From Streptomyces exfoliatus (GTDB lineage: Bacteria; Actinomycetota; Actinomycetes; Streptomycetales; Streptomycetaceae): a stretch of DNA of 64,000 nucleotides. Position numbers and translations under genes: made by a program. Positions within the stretch are counted from its first letter, which is position 1. The number at the start of each line of letters is the position of its first letter. Below the pieces are notes generated by a model. That model was not told the origin of the DNA. It was given only the letters and a program-made list of their open reading frames with translations, and ran no database searches. The stretch lies in assembly GCF_000725545.1 (NCBI RefSeq), contig NZ_JNZP01000001.1:186001-250000 (forward strand), in the 5' to 3' direction. Shown here one piece after another: positions 32,855-41,660 of the stretch.

Positions 32855-33895
32855 GTGACCTTCGACCGTGTGCTTCTCCTGCTGCTCGTGGCAGGGCCCC
32901 TTTTCTGGTTCGGGCTGTTCCCGCTGCGCCCGCAGAGCAAGGTGCTCTCCGGGCCCCACCCCGCCCTGTGGCGGGCGATCCTCCTGGCGGGCCTCGGATT
33001 CTGGCGGCCGGGCGCGCGACTGATGGAGGAGGCCGGTCAGGACTGGGAGCGCCGTGCCCTCTACAGCCAGCGCCTCGCACGCGCCGGCGGATGGTGGTGG
33101 CCGCTGTGGGTGCGCGCCTGGGAGCGGGCGCGCCCGGGCGATCCGGACGTGGCGCTCGTCCGCGCGGCGGCGCAGGTCGGCCATGCGTGGCGGCTGCGCG
33201 GGGCCTACGCGGCGAGTATGACGCCGGACGTCCGGTTCAGATGGTTCCACGCCGCACTCTGCCGAGCGCGTGAGGACGTGGCGAAGGCGGCCCTGCTCAA
33301 CCCCGCTGACCCGACTCCCCATGTGCTCGAAATCCGGATCGCCCTCGGCCTCGGGTATCCCCGTGACGTGATGAGGGAGCTCTGGGGCGAGCTCGTCGCA
33401 CGCGCTCCGCATCACTTCGACGCCCACTACAGCGCGCTGCAGTACTGGAGCAGGAAGTGGCGGGGGACGGACAAGCTGGCGCGCGAGTTCGCGCGGACGG
33501 CCGCCGCCGACGCGCCGGCGGGCTCGCTGCTGGCCGCGTTGCCGCTGTTCGCCTGGTACGAGACGACGATGCACGACGACTACGCCTACCTGCACTGCAC
33601 CTCTCCGCAGGTGCGGTCCATGGTGGCCGCGGCGGTGGAGGACATGGAACAGGCCGGGGGTCATCCGGCCCTGCCCCGCGTCCAGCACCTGGTCGCTCAC
33701 TGCCTCCACGAGCAGGGGCGGCACCGGGAGGCGCTGCGGTATTTCCGTGCGGTGGACGGCTGGGTCGACGGGGTCCCCTGGCGCTACCGTCCGCTGGCGA
33801 GGTTCGCCTACCGAGGTGCGCGTACGGCGGCGGTTCGCGCCGTCGTCGCCGAGCGCCTGCGCCGCAGGCCCCCCGTCGGAACTCCTGCCCCCTGA
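32855..33895 (+). CDS. Hypothetical helical-repeat (TPR-like) protein
   Basis: This 346-residue protein starts at a GTG with GGACAGGA upstream; an open frame reaches further upstream but is Pro/Arg-rich. A hydrophobic N-terminus (FDRVLLLLLVAGPLFWFGLF) suggests a membrane anchor. The rest is helical with TPR-like pairs, for example NPADPTPHVLEIRIALGLG, YSALQYWSRKWRGTDKLA and VQHLVAHCLHEQGRHREALRYF. I do not recognise a function; related Streptomyces proteins are hypothetical. Base composition here is slightly less G/C-extreme than in neighbouring genes. Confidence 0.75.
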   Translation: MTFDRVLLLLLVAGPLFWFGLFPLRPQSKVLSGPHPALWRAILLAGLGFWRPGARLMEEAGQDWERRALYSQRLARAGGWWWPLWVRAWERARPGDPDVALVRAAAQVGHAWRLRGAYAASMTPDVRFRWFHAALCRAREDVAKAALLNPADPTPHVLEIRIALGLGYPRDVMRELWGELVARAPHHFDAHYSALQYWSRKWRGTDKLAREFARTAAADAPAGSLLAALPLFAWYETTMHDDYAYLHCTSPQVRSMVAAAVEDMEQAGGHPALPRVQHLVAHCLHEQGRHREALRYFRAVDGWVDGVPWRYRPLARFAYRGARTAAVRAVVAERLRRRPPVGTPAP

Positions 33896-33926
33896 TCTCC
33901 CGGCTCCTCGTACGCGACAGACGTGG

Positions 33927-33952
33927 GCCCTACCGCAGCCGAGCGGTAGGGC
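33927..33952 (+). terminator. Intrinsic terminator after the TPR-like gene
   Basis: A perfect 10-bp stem, GCCCTACCGC with GCGGTAGGGC, has a 6-base loop and lies 31 bases past the stop codon. Confidence 0.85.
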
Positions 33953-33992
33953 TCCTGACGGTGGGAAATCCGTTGCCGGCGGGCCGCGAGCC

Positions 33993-34496
33993 GTGAACAC
34001 TGCCCCGGTGAAGATCACTTCCGTCGCCACCGCGCGACTTCTGCTGCATCCCCTGACCGTCGTCGACGCCGAGCGTGTCGTGGCCCGGGAGTCCGGGCCG
34101 GGGGACCCGTGGGGGGAGGGGTATCCCGGGGACGGTGACGTCCGGTCGGCCACCGGGTTTCTGCGCGGGGTCGCCGAGCGGGGCGATCCGGGGGTGTTCC
34201 GGCCCTACCGGATACGGCTCGACGGCGTCGTCGTCGGCGGCATCGGGTTCCACGGGCCGCCTGACGCGCAAGGGGTCGTCACCGTCGGGTACGGGCTCGT
34301 GCCCGGGGCGCGCGGGAAGGGATACGCCTCCGAGGCCCTGCGGGCCCTCGTCGAGGTGGCGCGGCAGGCCGGCGCCGCCGGGGTGAAGGGGGACGCCGAC
34401 CTCGACAACCTGGCCTCCCACCGGGTGATGGAGGCCGCCGGGATGCCGTGCGTGGCCCAGGACGCCACGCTCCGCCACTTCTACCTGGCCCTCTAG
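33993..34496 (+). CDS. GNAT-family N-acetyltransferase
   Basis: The protein is 167 residues if the GTG at 33993 is used; a second GTG at 34008 is also in frame and neither has a strong ribosome site. GNAT features are TARLLLHPLTVVDAERV, the acetyl-CoA loop VPGARGKGYASEALRALVE (Q/RxxGxG/A) and DNLASHRVMEAAGM. It belongs to the RimJ-like branch, so it may acetylate a protein N-terminus or a small amine. It stands alone between two terminator-like hairpins. Confidence 0.82.
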   Translation: MNTAPVKITSVATARLLLHPLTVVDAERVVARESGPGDPWGEGYPGDGDVRSATGFLRGVAERGDPGVFRPYRIRLDGVVVGGIGFHGPPDAQGVVTVGYGLVPGARGKGYASEALRALVEVARQAGAAGVKGDADLDNLASHRVMEAAGMPCVAQDATLRHFYLAL

Positions 34497-34590
34497 CGCC
34501 CGAGGCCGAGCCCGGCGGAGGGCCGCCGGGAGGGCGGCCGTGGCGAGGAGGGGTCACCCCGGCGGGTGTCCCGCCGGTCGAGCCGGGCGC

Positions 34591-34632
34591 GCGGCGGGAC
34601 CGGCGAGACGTGCGGCGGGACCGGCGAGACGC
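34591..34632. repeat. 21-bp tandem duplication between convergent genes
   Basis: Two adjacent copies of a 21-mer beginning GCGGCGGGACCGGCGAGAC match at 20 of 21 positions. The first copy also pairs with GTCCCGCCG at 34568-34576, so the 34568-34600 segment can form a terminator-like hairpin between the GNAT and VOC genes. Confidence 0.75.
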
Positions 34633-34638
34633 CCGGCG

Positions 34639-35070
34639 TCAGCGGTCCGAAAGCTCCGACGGGGCCTCCTGGACCACCCAGCCGTTGCCGTCCGGGTCCT
34701 CGAAGGCCATGAACGAGTTCCAGGTCTGGCCCTTGCCGTCCTCCCAGCCCGACGCGCCCACGTGCCGGATCGGGGTGACGTCCACACCCCGGTCGACCAG
34801 CTCCGCCCGCGCGGCCTCGATGTCCGTGACGCAGAGCTGCAGGCCCTGCAGGCTGCCCGGCGCCATGTCCCTCGTGCCCGGCATCGACGGCATCCCGCTC
34901 AGCATCGCGATCGAACAGCGCGAGCCCGGCGGCGTCGCCTGGATGATGCGCATGCCCGGCGCCACCTCGTCGTCCAGGTCGATCTTGAAACCGCACTTGT
35001 CGCCGTAGAACTCCTTCGCCCGGTCCATGTCGGTGACAGGTACCGGGACGACTTCCAGGGTCCAGTTCAT
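34639..35070 (-). CDS. VOC (glyoxalase/bleomycin-resistance) family protein
   Basis: This 143-residue protein holds two beta-alpha-beta-beta-beta modules: VPVPVTDMDRAKEFYGDKCGF in the first half and LQLCVTDIEAARAELVDRGVDV in the second, ending MAFEDPDGNGWVVQE. A final Glu and early Asp/His positions could bind metal. GAGGAG precedes the ATG at 35070. The DEVAPGMRIIQATPPGSRCSI pattern is common in Streptomyces VOC proteins of unknown substrate. Confidence 0.88.
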   Translation of the reverse strand: MNWTLEVVPVPVTDMDRAKEFYGDKCGFKIDLDDEVAPGMRIIQATPPGSRCSIAMLSGMPSMPGTRDMAPGSLQGLQLCVTDIEAARAELVDRGVDVTPIRHVGASGWEDGKGQTWNSFMAFEDPDGNGWVVQEAPSELSDR

Positions 35071-35174
35071 GGGGGGTCTCCTCAGAAACGCCAGCAGAGT
35101 CGTACCACCGTCGCCCACGAACGCCCCCTCGCGCACCTCGAATCGCCAGTCCGGTCCCTACTTCTCGGAGTGCG

Positions 35175-35237
35175 CCCCCGCGAGGAACTCAGCCGCCCCC
35201 GCGAGGAACTCAGCGGTCCCCGCGAGGAACTCAGCGG
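35175..35237. repeat. Three 21-bp tandem repeats at the PIG-L gene stop
   Basis: Three 21-base copies contain CCCCGCGAGGAACTCAGC with minor changes. The last copy overlaps the stop codon of the PIG-L gene (35231-35233), so the repeat has extended past the gene end. In another frame they encode a repeating SSSRGPL. Confidence 0.85.
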
Positions 35238-37303
35238 TCCGCCGGCGTCCAGTGCAGCCGGCCGTCCAGGCCGATCGCCGCCACCCCGTCCGTCCCCGCG
35301 TCCGGCGCCCCCGAGAACAGGAACCCCTCCAGGCTCCACACCGGCCGCGCCCCCGTCCGGCCGTGCGGCGCCGTCGCCAGGAAGCCCGTCCGCGAGCGGA
35401 CCGCCAGCAGACCGTCGCCGCCGCTCACCGGGCCGAAGCCCGCGACCCCGGCGCCCGGCAGCTCCGTGACCGGCGAGACCGGGGCGACGCCCGAGAAGTC
35501 GGCGCTCCGCAGGTCGCCGGAGGCCGGCTTGCGGAACCAGAGCCGTACCCCGTCGCCGTCGGGCGCCGCGCTCGCGCTCAGCGCGAGCGTCGTCGCCGGA
35601 AGTCCCGTCCGCACCGGACCGGTGAGCGGCCCGCCGGGGCGCTCCTGCGCCCACGCCAGGACGGTCTTCGGGGTGCTGGCGAAGACGTATCCGCGCCCGG
35701 TCCCGTCCGTCGCCGCGACCGGATCGCCGTACACGTCCGTGCCGCCGAGCACCCGCCACGGCCCCCAGCCGCCGTCGGTGAGCTGCTCGCGGGCCGTCAG
35801 ACGGTGCCGGCTGTCGCGCAGCAGCACGGTCGCCCGGCCGTCTCCGGCCACGGTCACGGCGGGCGCGCTGATGTCCGAGGTCCCGTCCGCGTCGCCCCGT
35901 TCGGGCGTGCCGAGGGAGCGCCACGCGCCGAAGACGCCGCCCGGCGCCGCCTGCACGGTGGTGACGACCTCGCGCCGGTAGCCGGCCGGGCCGTCCGAGA
36001 GGACCGTCCGGGTGCCGAAGACCGCGAGACGGCCGTCGGGCAGGGTCACGGAGGTGACCCCGCTGTCCAGGCCGCCGCCGGGCAGCAGCGTCGGGCCGTG
36101 CCACGCGCCGCCGCCCGCCGGCTTCCGCCAGGCCGCGAGCCGGCCGTCGAGGACGGAGAAGGCGTGGAGCCCGCCGTCCCCGTCCCGCTGCACCCAGGAG
36201 GTGGAGGTGCCCCGGGCGTACCGGACCGTCTGGGTCCAGCCGCGTCCGCCGGGCCGCGCGGCCACCTTGAGGTCCCCGCAGCCGGCGGCGGTCCCGCAGT
36301 CGTTGACGCCGTCGAGCCAGGCGTACGTCTCCAGGGTCTTCAGCTTCGCGCCCGCCGTCTCGGGGTCGAGCGTGTGCGGCAGGAGACTGGTGGGGTAGCC
36401 GAGGTAGTTCTGCACGCCGACGTGCGGATGCCCGGGGACCTCGGCGTACCGGGCGAGCGCGGCCTGCGTGAACCTCGCCCCGTACAGGTGGTCCTGGTGG
36501 TCCCTGAGCTTCCCGGTCTCCGGGTACGTGCCCGGGCTCGGGTCCTGCATCCGGACGAAGGTCGGCCGGAACCGGTCGAGCAGCCCCGCGATCGTCGCCA
36601 CGACCTGGTCCTTCGTGTACGTGAAGTCGGCGCCGACCGGGGTGCCGGAGGAGCGCTGGGAGCCGAGCGCGGGGATCCGGCCGTGCCAGAGGCCGTTGAG
36701 GCTGTGCGGGCGGTCGCCGGTGGTCGAACCGGCCTCGCGTATCTGCAGCCACACCAGCCTGACCTGCGGATCGGCACGCAGCGTGTCCATCTCGGCCGTC
36801 GCGCCGCCGGCGGTGGGGATCGCGACCCGCTCCCAGGGACTGGTCCGGCTGCCGGTCGCCATCTCGGCGTACGCGGCGCGGATGCCGTTCTGCCGGGCCT
36901 CGGCGTAGTCCGCCTTGTCGGCCAGGGTCCGGGCGGCGTCGCGCGGGCGCGCGTTCACGCCGTCCGACTCGCCGGCAGTGAGGTAGACCGAGGTCAGGGG
37001 GTTGCCGGAGCGGAGGGACTGGGAGACGTCCGGGTTCATGAAGAACAGGTCGTCGTCCGGGTGCGCCACGATCTGCACGACCGACGTGGGCGCCTTCGCG
37101 GCCCGCCCGGGCTGGGAAGGCCCCGCCTGCGAAGGCACCGGCGCCTCCGCCTTCGGCTGCGCCGCGTGTGCCGTCGGCGTCCGGGGCGCTCCCGTCACCG
37201 AGAGCAGTCCGGCGAAGGTGCCGCCCACCAGGACGGCGGTCACGCCCACGGAGGCGGCCCTGCGGGGGGACGGGAGGAGACGGCGACGGGGGCGGACGGG
37301 CAT
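35231..37303 (-). CDS. Secreted PIG-L-family deacetylase fused to a beta-propeller-like domain
   Basis: The protein is 690 residues from the ATG at 37303; the ribosome site is poor, and an open frame 41 codons longer is Pro-rich. An Arg-rich start and hydrophobic helix (VGVTAVLVGGTFAGLLSV) form a signal or anchor. The PIG-L/LmbE domain has the zinc motif AHPDDD at 80-85, LTAGESDG, and a second-ligand region DHQDHLYGARF near 268. After about residue 360, repeated blades such as WVQRDGDGGLHAFSVLDGRL and TVAGDGRATVLLRDSRHRL look like a PLL-type propeller that could bind glycans. It would deacetylate GlcNAc-type sugars outside the cell. Confidence 0.87.
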   Translation of the reverse strand: MPVRPRRRLLPSPRRAASVGVTAVLVGGTFAGLLSVTGAPRTPTAHAAQPKAEAPVPSQAGPSQPGRAAKAPTSVVQIVAHPDDDLFFMNPDVSQSLRSGNPLTSVYLTAGESDGVNARPRDAARTLADKADYAEARQNGIRAAYAEMATGSRTSPWERVAIPTAGGATAEMDTLRADPQVRLVWLQIREAGSTTGDRPHSLNGLWHGRIPALGSQRSSGTPVGADFTYTKDQVVATIAGLLDRFRPTFVRMQDPSPGTYPETGKLRDHQDHLYGARFTQAALARYAEVPGHPHVGVQNYLGYPTSLLPHTLDPETAGAKLKTLETYAWLDGVNDCGTAAGCGDLKVAARPGGRGWTQTVRYARGTSTSWVQRDGDGGLHAFSVLDGRLAAWRKPAGGGAWHGPTLLPGGGLDSGVTSVTLPDGRLAVFGTRTVLSDGPAGYRREVVTTVQAAPGGVFGAWRSLGTPERGDADGTSDISAPAVTVAGDGRATVLLRDSRHRLTAREQLTDGGWGPWRVLGGTDVYGDPVAATDGTGRGYVFASTPKTVLAWAQERPGGPLTGPVRTGLPATTLALSASAAPDGDGVRLWFRKPASGDLRSADFSGVAPVSPVTELPGAGVAGFGPVSGGDGLLAVRSRTGFLATAPHGRTGARPVWSLEGFLFSGAPDAGTDGVAAIGLDGRLHWTPADR

Positions 37304-37585
37304 GTTCGGCGGCGCGCTTTCAGCAAGGTGCGGACAGAGGGAGGGCAGGAGAGGAGAAGGACGGACAGGCGGCGGAGGCCCGCCCACGAGCGGGGCAGAC
37401 CTCGGAACTACAAGACGGACTTTCAAGAAATACGGTTCATCGGCCCCGAAAAGCGATCAATGTGCGAGACGTCACGTGTGATCCGCTGCGAAGCGAAGGC
37501 CCGGCCGCCCCCGTCCCCCGCTCCGGATAGGCTCGATCCGCCCGGTCACCACCCGGGGTTGGACGTGCTCGGAGGGAGCGGCGGA
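37304..37585. promoter_or_regulatory. Divergent promoter region, PIG-L / glnE
   Basis: A 282-bp gap. It contains an island of lower GC at about 37408-37490, including GACGTCACGTGTGATC with a CACGTG palindrome, the likely site of promoter elements. No gene or strong hairpin was seen. Confidence 0.4.
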
Positions 37586-40573
37586 ATGACGGTGCCGGGG
37601 CGCAGGAGCAGCACCTTCTCACGTCTGCTGCGGCACGGGTTCACCGACCCCTCCGGGGCCGAGCGGCTCCTGGAGGTGCCCGAGCTGTCCGCCCTGCGCG
37701 GCGACTCCGTCCTCCTCGACGCCCTCGGCGCCACCGCCGACCCCGACCTCGCCCTGCGCGGCCTGGTCCGTCTGGCCGAGGCGCAGCCGGAGACCGAGCG
37801 GCAGACGTTCACGACCACGCTGCTCTCCGCCAAGCCCTTCAGGGACCGGCTCCTCGGGGTGCTCGGGGCCTCCGAGGCGCTCGCCGACCACCTGGCCCGG
37901 CATCCCCGCGACTGGGAGTCCCTCGTCACGTACGAGGCGGTCGACCTGCATCCGGGGGTCGCCGAGTTCGAGCGGGGGCTCGCCGAGGCCGTCGACGCGG
38001 TCACGCTGCGGGTCGCCTACCGCCGCTGCCTGCTCGCCATAGCGGCCCGCGACGTGTGCGGCACCATCGACGTCGCCGAGACCGCCGCCGAGCTCGCCGA
38101 CCTGGCGACGGCGACCCTGCGCGCCGCGCTCGCCATCGCCCGTTCCGCCGCGCCCGCCGACGCCGCCCAGTGCCGGCTCGCGGTGATCGCGATGGGCAAG
38201 TGCGGCGGCCACGAGCTGAACTACGTCTCGGACGTGGACGTGATCTTCGTGGCGGAGCCGATGGAGGGCGCCGACGAAGGCAAGGCGCTCCAGGCCGCCA
38301 CCCGGCTCGCCTCCCACCTGATGCGGATCTGCTCCGAGACGAACATCGAGGGCACCATCTGGCCGGTCGACGCCAACCTCCGCCCCGAGGGCCGCAACGG
38401 CCCCCTCGTCCGTACGCTCTCCTCCCACCTCGCCTACTACCAGCGCTGGGCGAAGACCTGGGAGTTCCAGGCCCTCCTGAAGGCGCGCGCCGTGGCCGGC
38501 GACCCGGAGCTCGGCGCCCAGTACATCGACGCCGTCTCCCCGCTCGTCTGGCAGGCCGCCGAGCGCGAGAACTTCGTCCCCGACGTGCAGAAGATGCGCC
38601 GCCGCGTCGTCGACAACATCCCCGCCGCCCAGATCGACCGTGAGCTGAAGCTCGGCCCCGGCGGTCTGCGGGACGTCGAGTTCGCCGTCCAGCTCCTCCA
38701 GCTCGTGCACGGCCGCAGCGACGCGGGACTGCACAGCAGCACGACCCTCGACGCGCTCGCCGCCCTGGCCGCCGGCGGCTACGTCGGCCGGGCCGACGCC
38801 GCCCAGCTCGACGAGGCGTACCGCTTCCTGCGGGCCATGGAGCACCGCATCCAGCTGTACCGGCTGCGCCGCACCCATCTGGTCCCCGAGGACGAGCCCG
38901 GCCTGCGCCGCCTCGGCCGCTCGCTCGGACTGCGCACCGACCCGGTCGCCGAGCTGAACAAGGAGTGGAAGCGGCACGCGGCCGTCGTCCGCCGCCTCCA
39001 CGAGAAGCTCTTCTACCGGCCGCTGCTCGACGCCGTCGCCCAGCTCGCCCCCGGCGAGATCCGGCTCAGCCCGAAGGCGGCGGGACAGCGGCTCGAGGCG
39101 CTGGGTTACGTGGACCCCGCCGCCGCCCTGCGGCACCTGGAGGCGCTGGCCTCCGGGGTGAGCCGGAAGGCCGCGATCCAGCGGACGCTGCTGCCGGTGC
39201 TGCTCGGCTGGTTCGCGGACTCGGCCGACCCGGACGCCGGCCTGCTGGGCTTCCGCAAGGTCTCGGACGCGCTCGGCAAGACCCCCTGGTACCTGCGGCT
39301 CCTCAGGGACGAGGGCGCCGCCGCCGAGAACCTCGCCCGGGTGCTCTCGGCCGGCCGGCTCACCCCCGACCTGCTGCTCCGCGCCCCGGAGGCGGTCGCC
39401 CTCCTCGGCGACCCGGAGGGGCTGAAGCCGCGCGGCCGGGACCATCTGGAACAGGAGGTCCTGGCGGCGGTGGGCCGGGCGGGCGACGCCGAGCAGGCGG
39501 TCGCGGCGGCCCGCGGGGTGCGCCGCAGGGAGCTGTTCCGTACCGCGGCGGCCGACCTCATCGGCTCGTACGGCACGGAGGACAACCCCCGCGAGCGCGA
39601 CCCCGGCGCCCTGGTCGACCGGGTGGGGGACGCCGTCACCGATCTCAACGCGGCGACGATCGCCGGCGCCCTGCGGGCCGCCGTGCGCGCCGAGTGGGGC
39701 GAGGAGCTGCCCACCCGGTTCGCGGTCATCGGCATGGGCCGCTTCGGCGGTCACGAGCTGGGGTACGGCTCCGACGCCGACGTCCTGTTCGTGCACGAGC
39801 CGCGCGAGGGGGGCGACGAGCAGGAGGCGGCCAGGGCCGCGAACCGGGTGGTCGCCGAGATGCGCAGGCTCCTCCAGCTGCCGACCGCCGACCCGCCGCT
39901 GCTGATCGACGCGGACCTCAGGCCGGAGGGCAAGAGCGGCCCCATGGTCCGCACCCTGAAGTCGTACGAGGCCTACTACCGCCGCTGGTCCCTGGTCTGG
40001 GAGAGCCAGGCGCTGCTGCGCGCCGCGCCCATGGCGGGCGACCGGGAGCTCGGGGAGCGGTTCATCGAGCTCGTCGACCCGCTGCGCTATCCCGCCGAGG
40101 GCCTCGGCGAGGACGCGGTCCGCGAGATCCGCCGCCTCAAGGCCCGGATGGAGTCCGAGCGGCTGCCGCGCGGCGCCGACCCGACGCTCCACGCCAAGCT
40201 GGGGCGCGGCGGCCTGAGCGACGTCGAGTGGACGGTCCAGCTGCTCCAGATGCGGCACGGCTGGGCGGAGCCGGGGCTGCGGACGACCCGCACCCGCGAG
40301 GCGCTCCGGGCGGCGCACGCCGCGGGCCTGATGGCGACGGAGGAGGCGCAGACCCTGGACGAGGCCTGGGTCCTCGCCAGTCGCGTCCGCAACGCGGTCA
40401 TGCTGGTCCGCGGCCGACCCGGCGACACCTTCCCCTCGGACCCGCGGGAACTGGCCGCGGTGGGCCGGTACCTGGGGTACGGCCCCGGGCGCGTCGGCGA
40501 GCTGGTCGACGACTACCGCCGGATCACCCGACGGGCGAGGGCCGTCGTCGAGGAGCTGTTCTACGGGGGGTAG
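37586..40573 (+). CDS. glnE: Bifunctional glutamine synthetase adenylyltransferase/deadenylase
   Basis: This 995-residue protein starts at MTVPGRRSSTFSRLLRHG after CTCGGAGGGAG; the frame is open far upstream, but that part shadows the PIG-L gene. The two nucleotidyltransferase domains are both intact: KCGGHELNYVSDVDVIFV near residue 205 (adenylyl-removing) and GRFGGHELGYGSDADVLFV near 720 (adenylylating). GGLRDVEF and GGLSDVEW motifs follow each. GlnE reversibly adenylylates glutamine synthetase I according to nitrogen status. It shares the neighbourhood with glnA2. A hairpin follows the stop. Confidence 0.96.
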   Translation: MTVPGRRSSTFSRLLRHGFTDPSGAERLLEVPELSALRGDSVLLDALGATADPDLALRGLVRLAEAQPETERQTFTTTLLSAKPFRDRLLGVLGASEALADHLARHPRDWESLVTYEAVDLHPGVAEFERGLAEAVDAVTLRVAYRRCLLAIAARDVCGTIDVAETAAELADLATATLRAALAIARSAAPADAAQCRLAVIAMGKCGGHELNYVSDVDVIFVAEPMEGADEGKALQAATRLASHLMRICSETNIEGTIWPVDANLRPEGRNGPLVRTLSSHLAYYQRWAKTWEFQALLKARAVAGDPELGAQYIDAVSPLVWQAAERENFVPDVQKMRRRVVDNIPAAQIDRELKLGPGGLRDVEFAVQLLQLVHGRSDAGLHSSTTLDALAALAAGGYVGRADAAQLDEAYRFLRAMEHRIQLYRLRRTHLVPEDEPGLRRLGRSLGLRTDPVAELNKEWKRHAAVVRRLHEKLFYRPLLDAVAQLAPGEIRLSPKAAGQRLEALGYVDPAAALRHLEALASGVSRKAAIQRTLLPVLLGWFADSADPDAGLLGFRKVSDALGKTPWYLRLLRDEGAAAENLARVLSAGRLTPDLLLRAPEAVALLGDPEGLKPRGRDHLEQEVLAAVGRAGDAEQAVAAARGVRRRELFRTAAADLIGSYGTEDNPRERDPGALVDRVGDAVTDLNAATIAGALRAAVRAEWGEELPTRFAVIGMGRFGGHELGYGSDADVLFVHEPREGGDEQEAARAANRVVAEMRRLLQLPTADPPLLIDADLRPEGKSGPMVRTLKSYEAYYRRWSLVWESQALLRAAPMAGDRELGERFIELVDPLRYPAEGLGEDAVREIRRLKARMESERLPRGADPTLHAKLGRGGLSDVEWTVQLLQMRHGWAEPGLRTTRTREALRAAHAAGLMATEEAQTLDEAWVLASRVRNAVMLVRGRPGDTFPSDPRELAAVGRYLGYGPGRVGELVDDYRRITRRARAVVEELFYGG

Positions 40574-40574
40574 G

Positions 40575-40605
40575 CCCGCCGACCGCGCCCGCCGTCGTCG
40601 GCGGG
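40575..40605. terminator. Hairpin between convergent glnE and PAP2 gene
   Basis: A 9-bp stem, CCCGCCGAC with GTCGGCGGG, has a 13-base GC-rich loop. It occupies the 44-bp gap between the two convergent stop codons and may serve both. Confidence 0.65.
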
Positions 40606-40617
40606 GACCGGGTCAGG

Positions 40618-41571
40618 TCACCTGCCGGAGCTGACCCGCGGCTGCTCCGTCGGCTCGCCCGTATCGCCCGTCTCGCCGGTGACCTCGTCGGCCACCGCGG
40701 TCTCGCGGTCCTCGCCCTCCACGCGCGGCGGACCGCCCGAGGCGATCGGCGCCGCCGGTTCCACCAGCTTGGGCAGGTGGTGCGGCCGCGAGCCGTACCA
40801 GAAGTACGAGACGAGGAAGCCGAAGGCGAGGCAGATCATGCCGCCGACCGCGTCCAGCCAGAAGTGGTTCGCGGTGGCGACGATCACCACGAGCGTCGCC
40901 ACCGGGTAGAGCGCGCCCAGGATCTTCGCCCAGGGCGCCTTGGCGAGCAGGAGGATGGTCAGCCCGCACCAGAGCGACCAGCCGATGTGCATCGACGGCA
41001 TCGCCGCGTACTGGTTCGACACGTGCTTGAGGTTGCCCGAGGCCATCGAGCCCCAGGTCTCGTGGACGAGGACCGTGTCGACGAAGTTCTGGTTGGTCAT
41101 GAGCCGGGGCGGTGCGAGCGGGTACAGGTAGTAACCGACCAGCGCCACACCGGTGGTGGCGAACAGCACGGTGCGGAACGCCCCGTAACGGCCCGGGTGC
41201 CACCGGTAGAGCCACACGAGTACACCGATGGTCACGATGAAGTGCAGCGTGGCGTAGTAGTAGTTCATCGAGACGATCAGCCAGGTCACCGAGTTCACGG
41301 CGTGGTTGACGGTGTGCTCGAAGGCCAGGCCGATGGACTGCTCGGCCTGCCAGATCCAGTCGGCGTTCTCGAACGCCTGGGCCTTCTGCTCCGGCACCGC
41401 GTTGCGGATGAGGGAGTACGTCCAGTAGCTCACCGCGATGAGCAGGATCTCGAACCAGATCGTGGGACGCCGGGGCCCGCGCGTCCGCAGCCGCGACAGC
41501 CTGCCGTCGGCCACAGTGGGTGACGACGGGGTCGTCCGGTCGTCCAAACTCTTCACGGTCGTTTCACCCAT
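40618..41571 (-). CDS. PAP2/AUR1-like integral membrane phosphatase or phosphotransferase
   Basis: This 317-residue protein has six helices. The PAP2-type catalytic motifs are reduced but recognisable: MPSMHIGWSLWC (SxH) and ATANHFWLDAVGG (second His with Asp). The first motif is degenerate, with YPLAPPRL before it, as in the inositolphosphotransferase/AUR1 group. It probably acts on a lipid phosphate or polyprenyl phosphate at the membrane. The C-terminal 50 residues are acidic, disordered and repeat-like (TGETGDTGEP). It lies 89 bases downstream of malR on the same strand. Confidence 0.85.
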   Translation of the reverse strand: MGETTVKSLDDRTTPSSPTVADGRLSRLRTRGPRRPTIWFEILLIAVSYWTYSLIRNAVPEQKAQAFENADWIWQAEQSIGLAFEHTVNHAVNSVTWLIVSMNYYYATLHFIVTIGVLVWLYRWHPGRYGAFRTVLFATTGVALVGYYLYPLAPPRLMTNQNFVDTVLVHETWGSMASGNLKHVSNQYAAMPSMHIGWSLWCGLTILLLAKAPWAKILGALYPVATLVVIVATANHFWLDAVGGMICLAFGFLVSYFWYGSRPHHLPKLVEPAAPIASGGPPRVEGEDRETAVADEVTGETGDTGEPTEQPRVSSGR

Positions 41572-41660
41572 AGGCAGAGAGTGTGCCAGATCCCCTCCCC
41601 CCGACCGATCATCCCTCGAACGGGTGACGGGCGCACCCGCTCCCCCTCGGGGACGAGGTC

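Noticed and set aside
35027..37585. Upstream extension of the glnE frame by 853 codons
   Set aside because: It runs antisense through the PIG-L gene. The known GlnE length and a strong ribosome site place the start at 37586.
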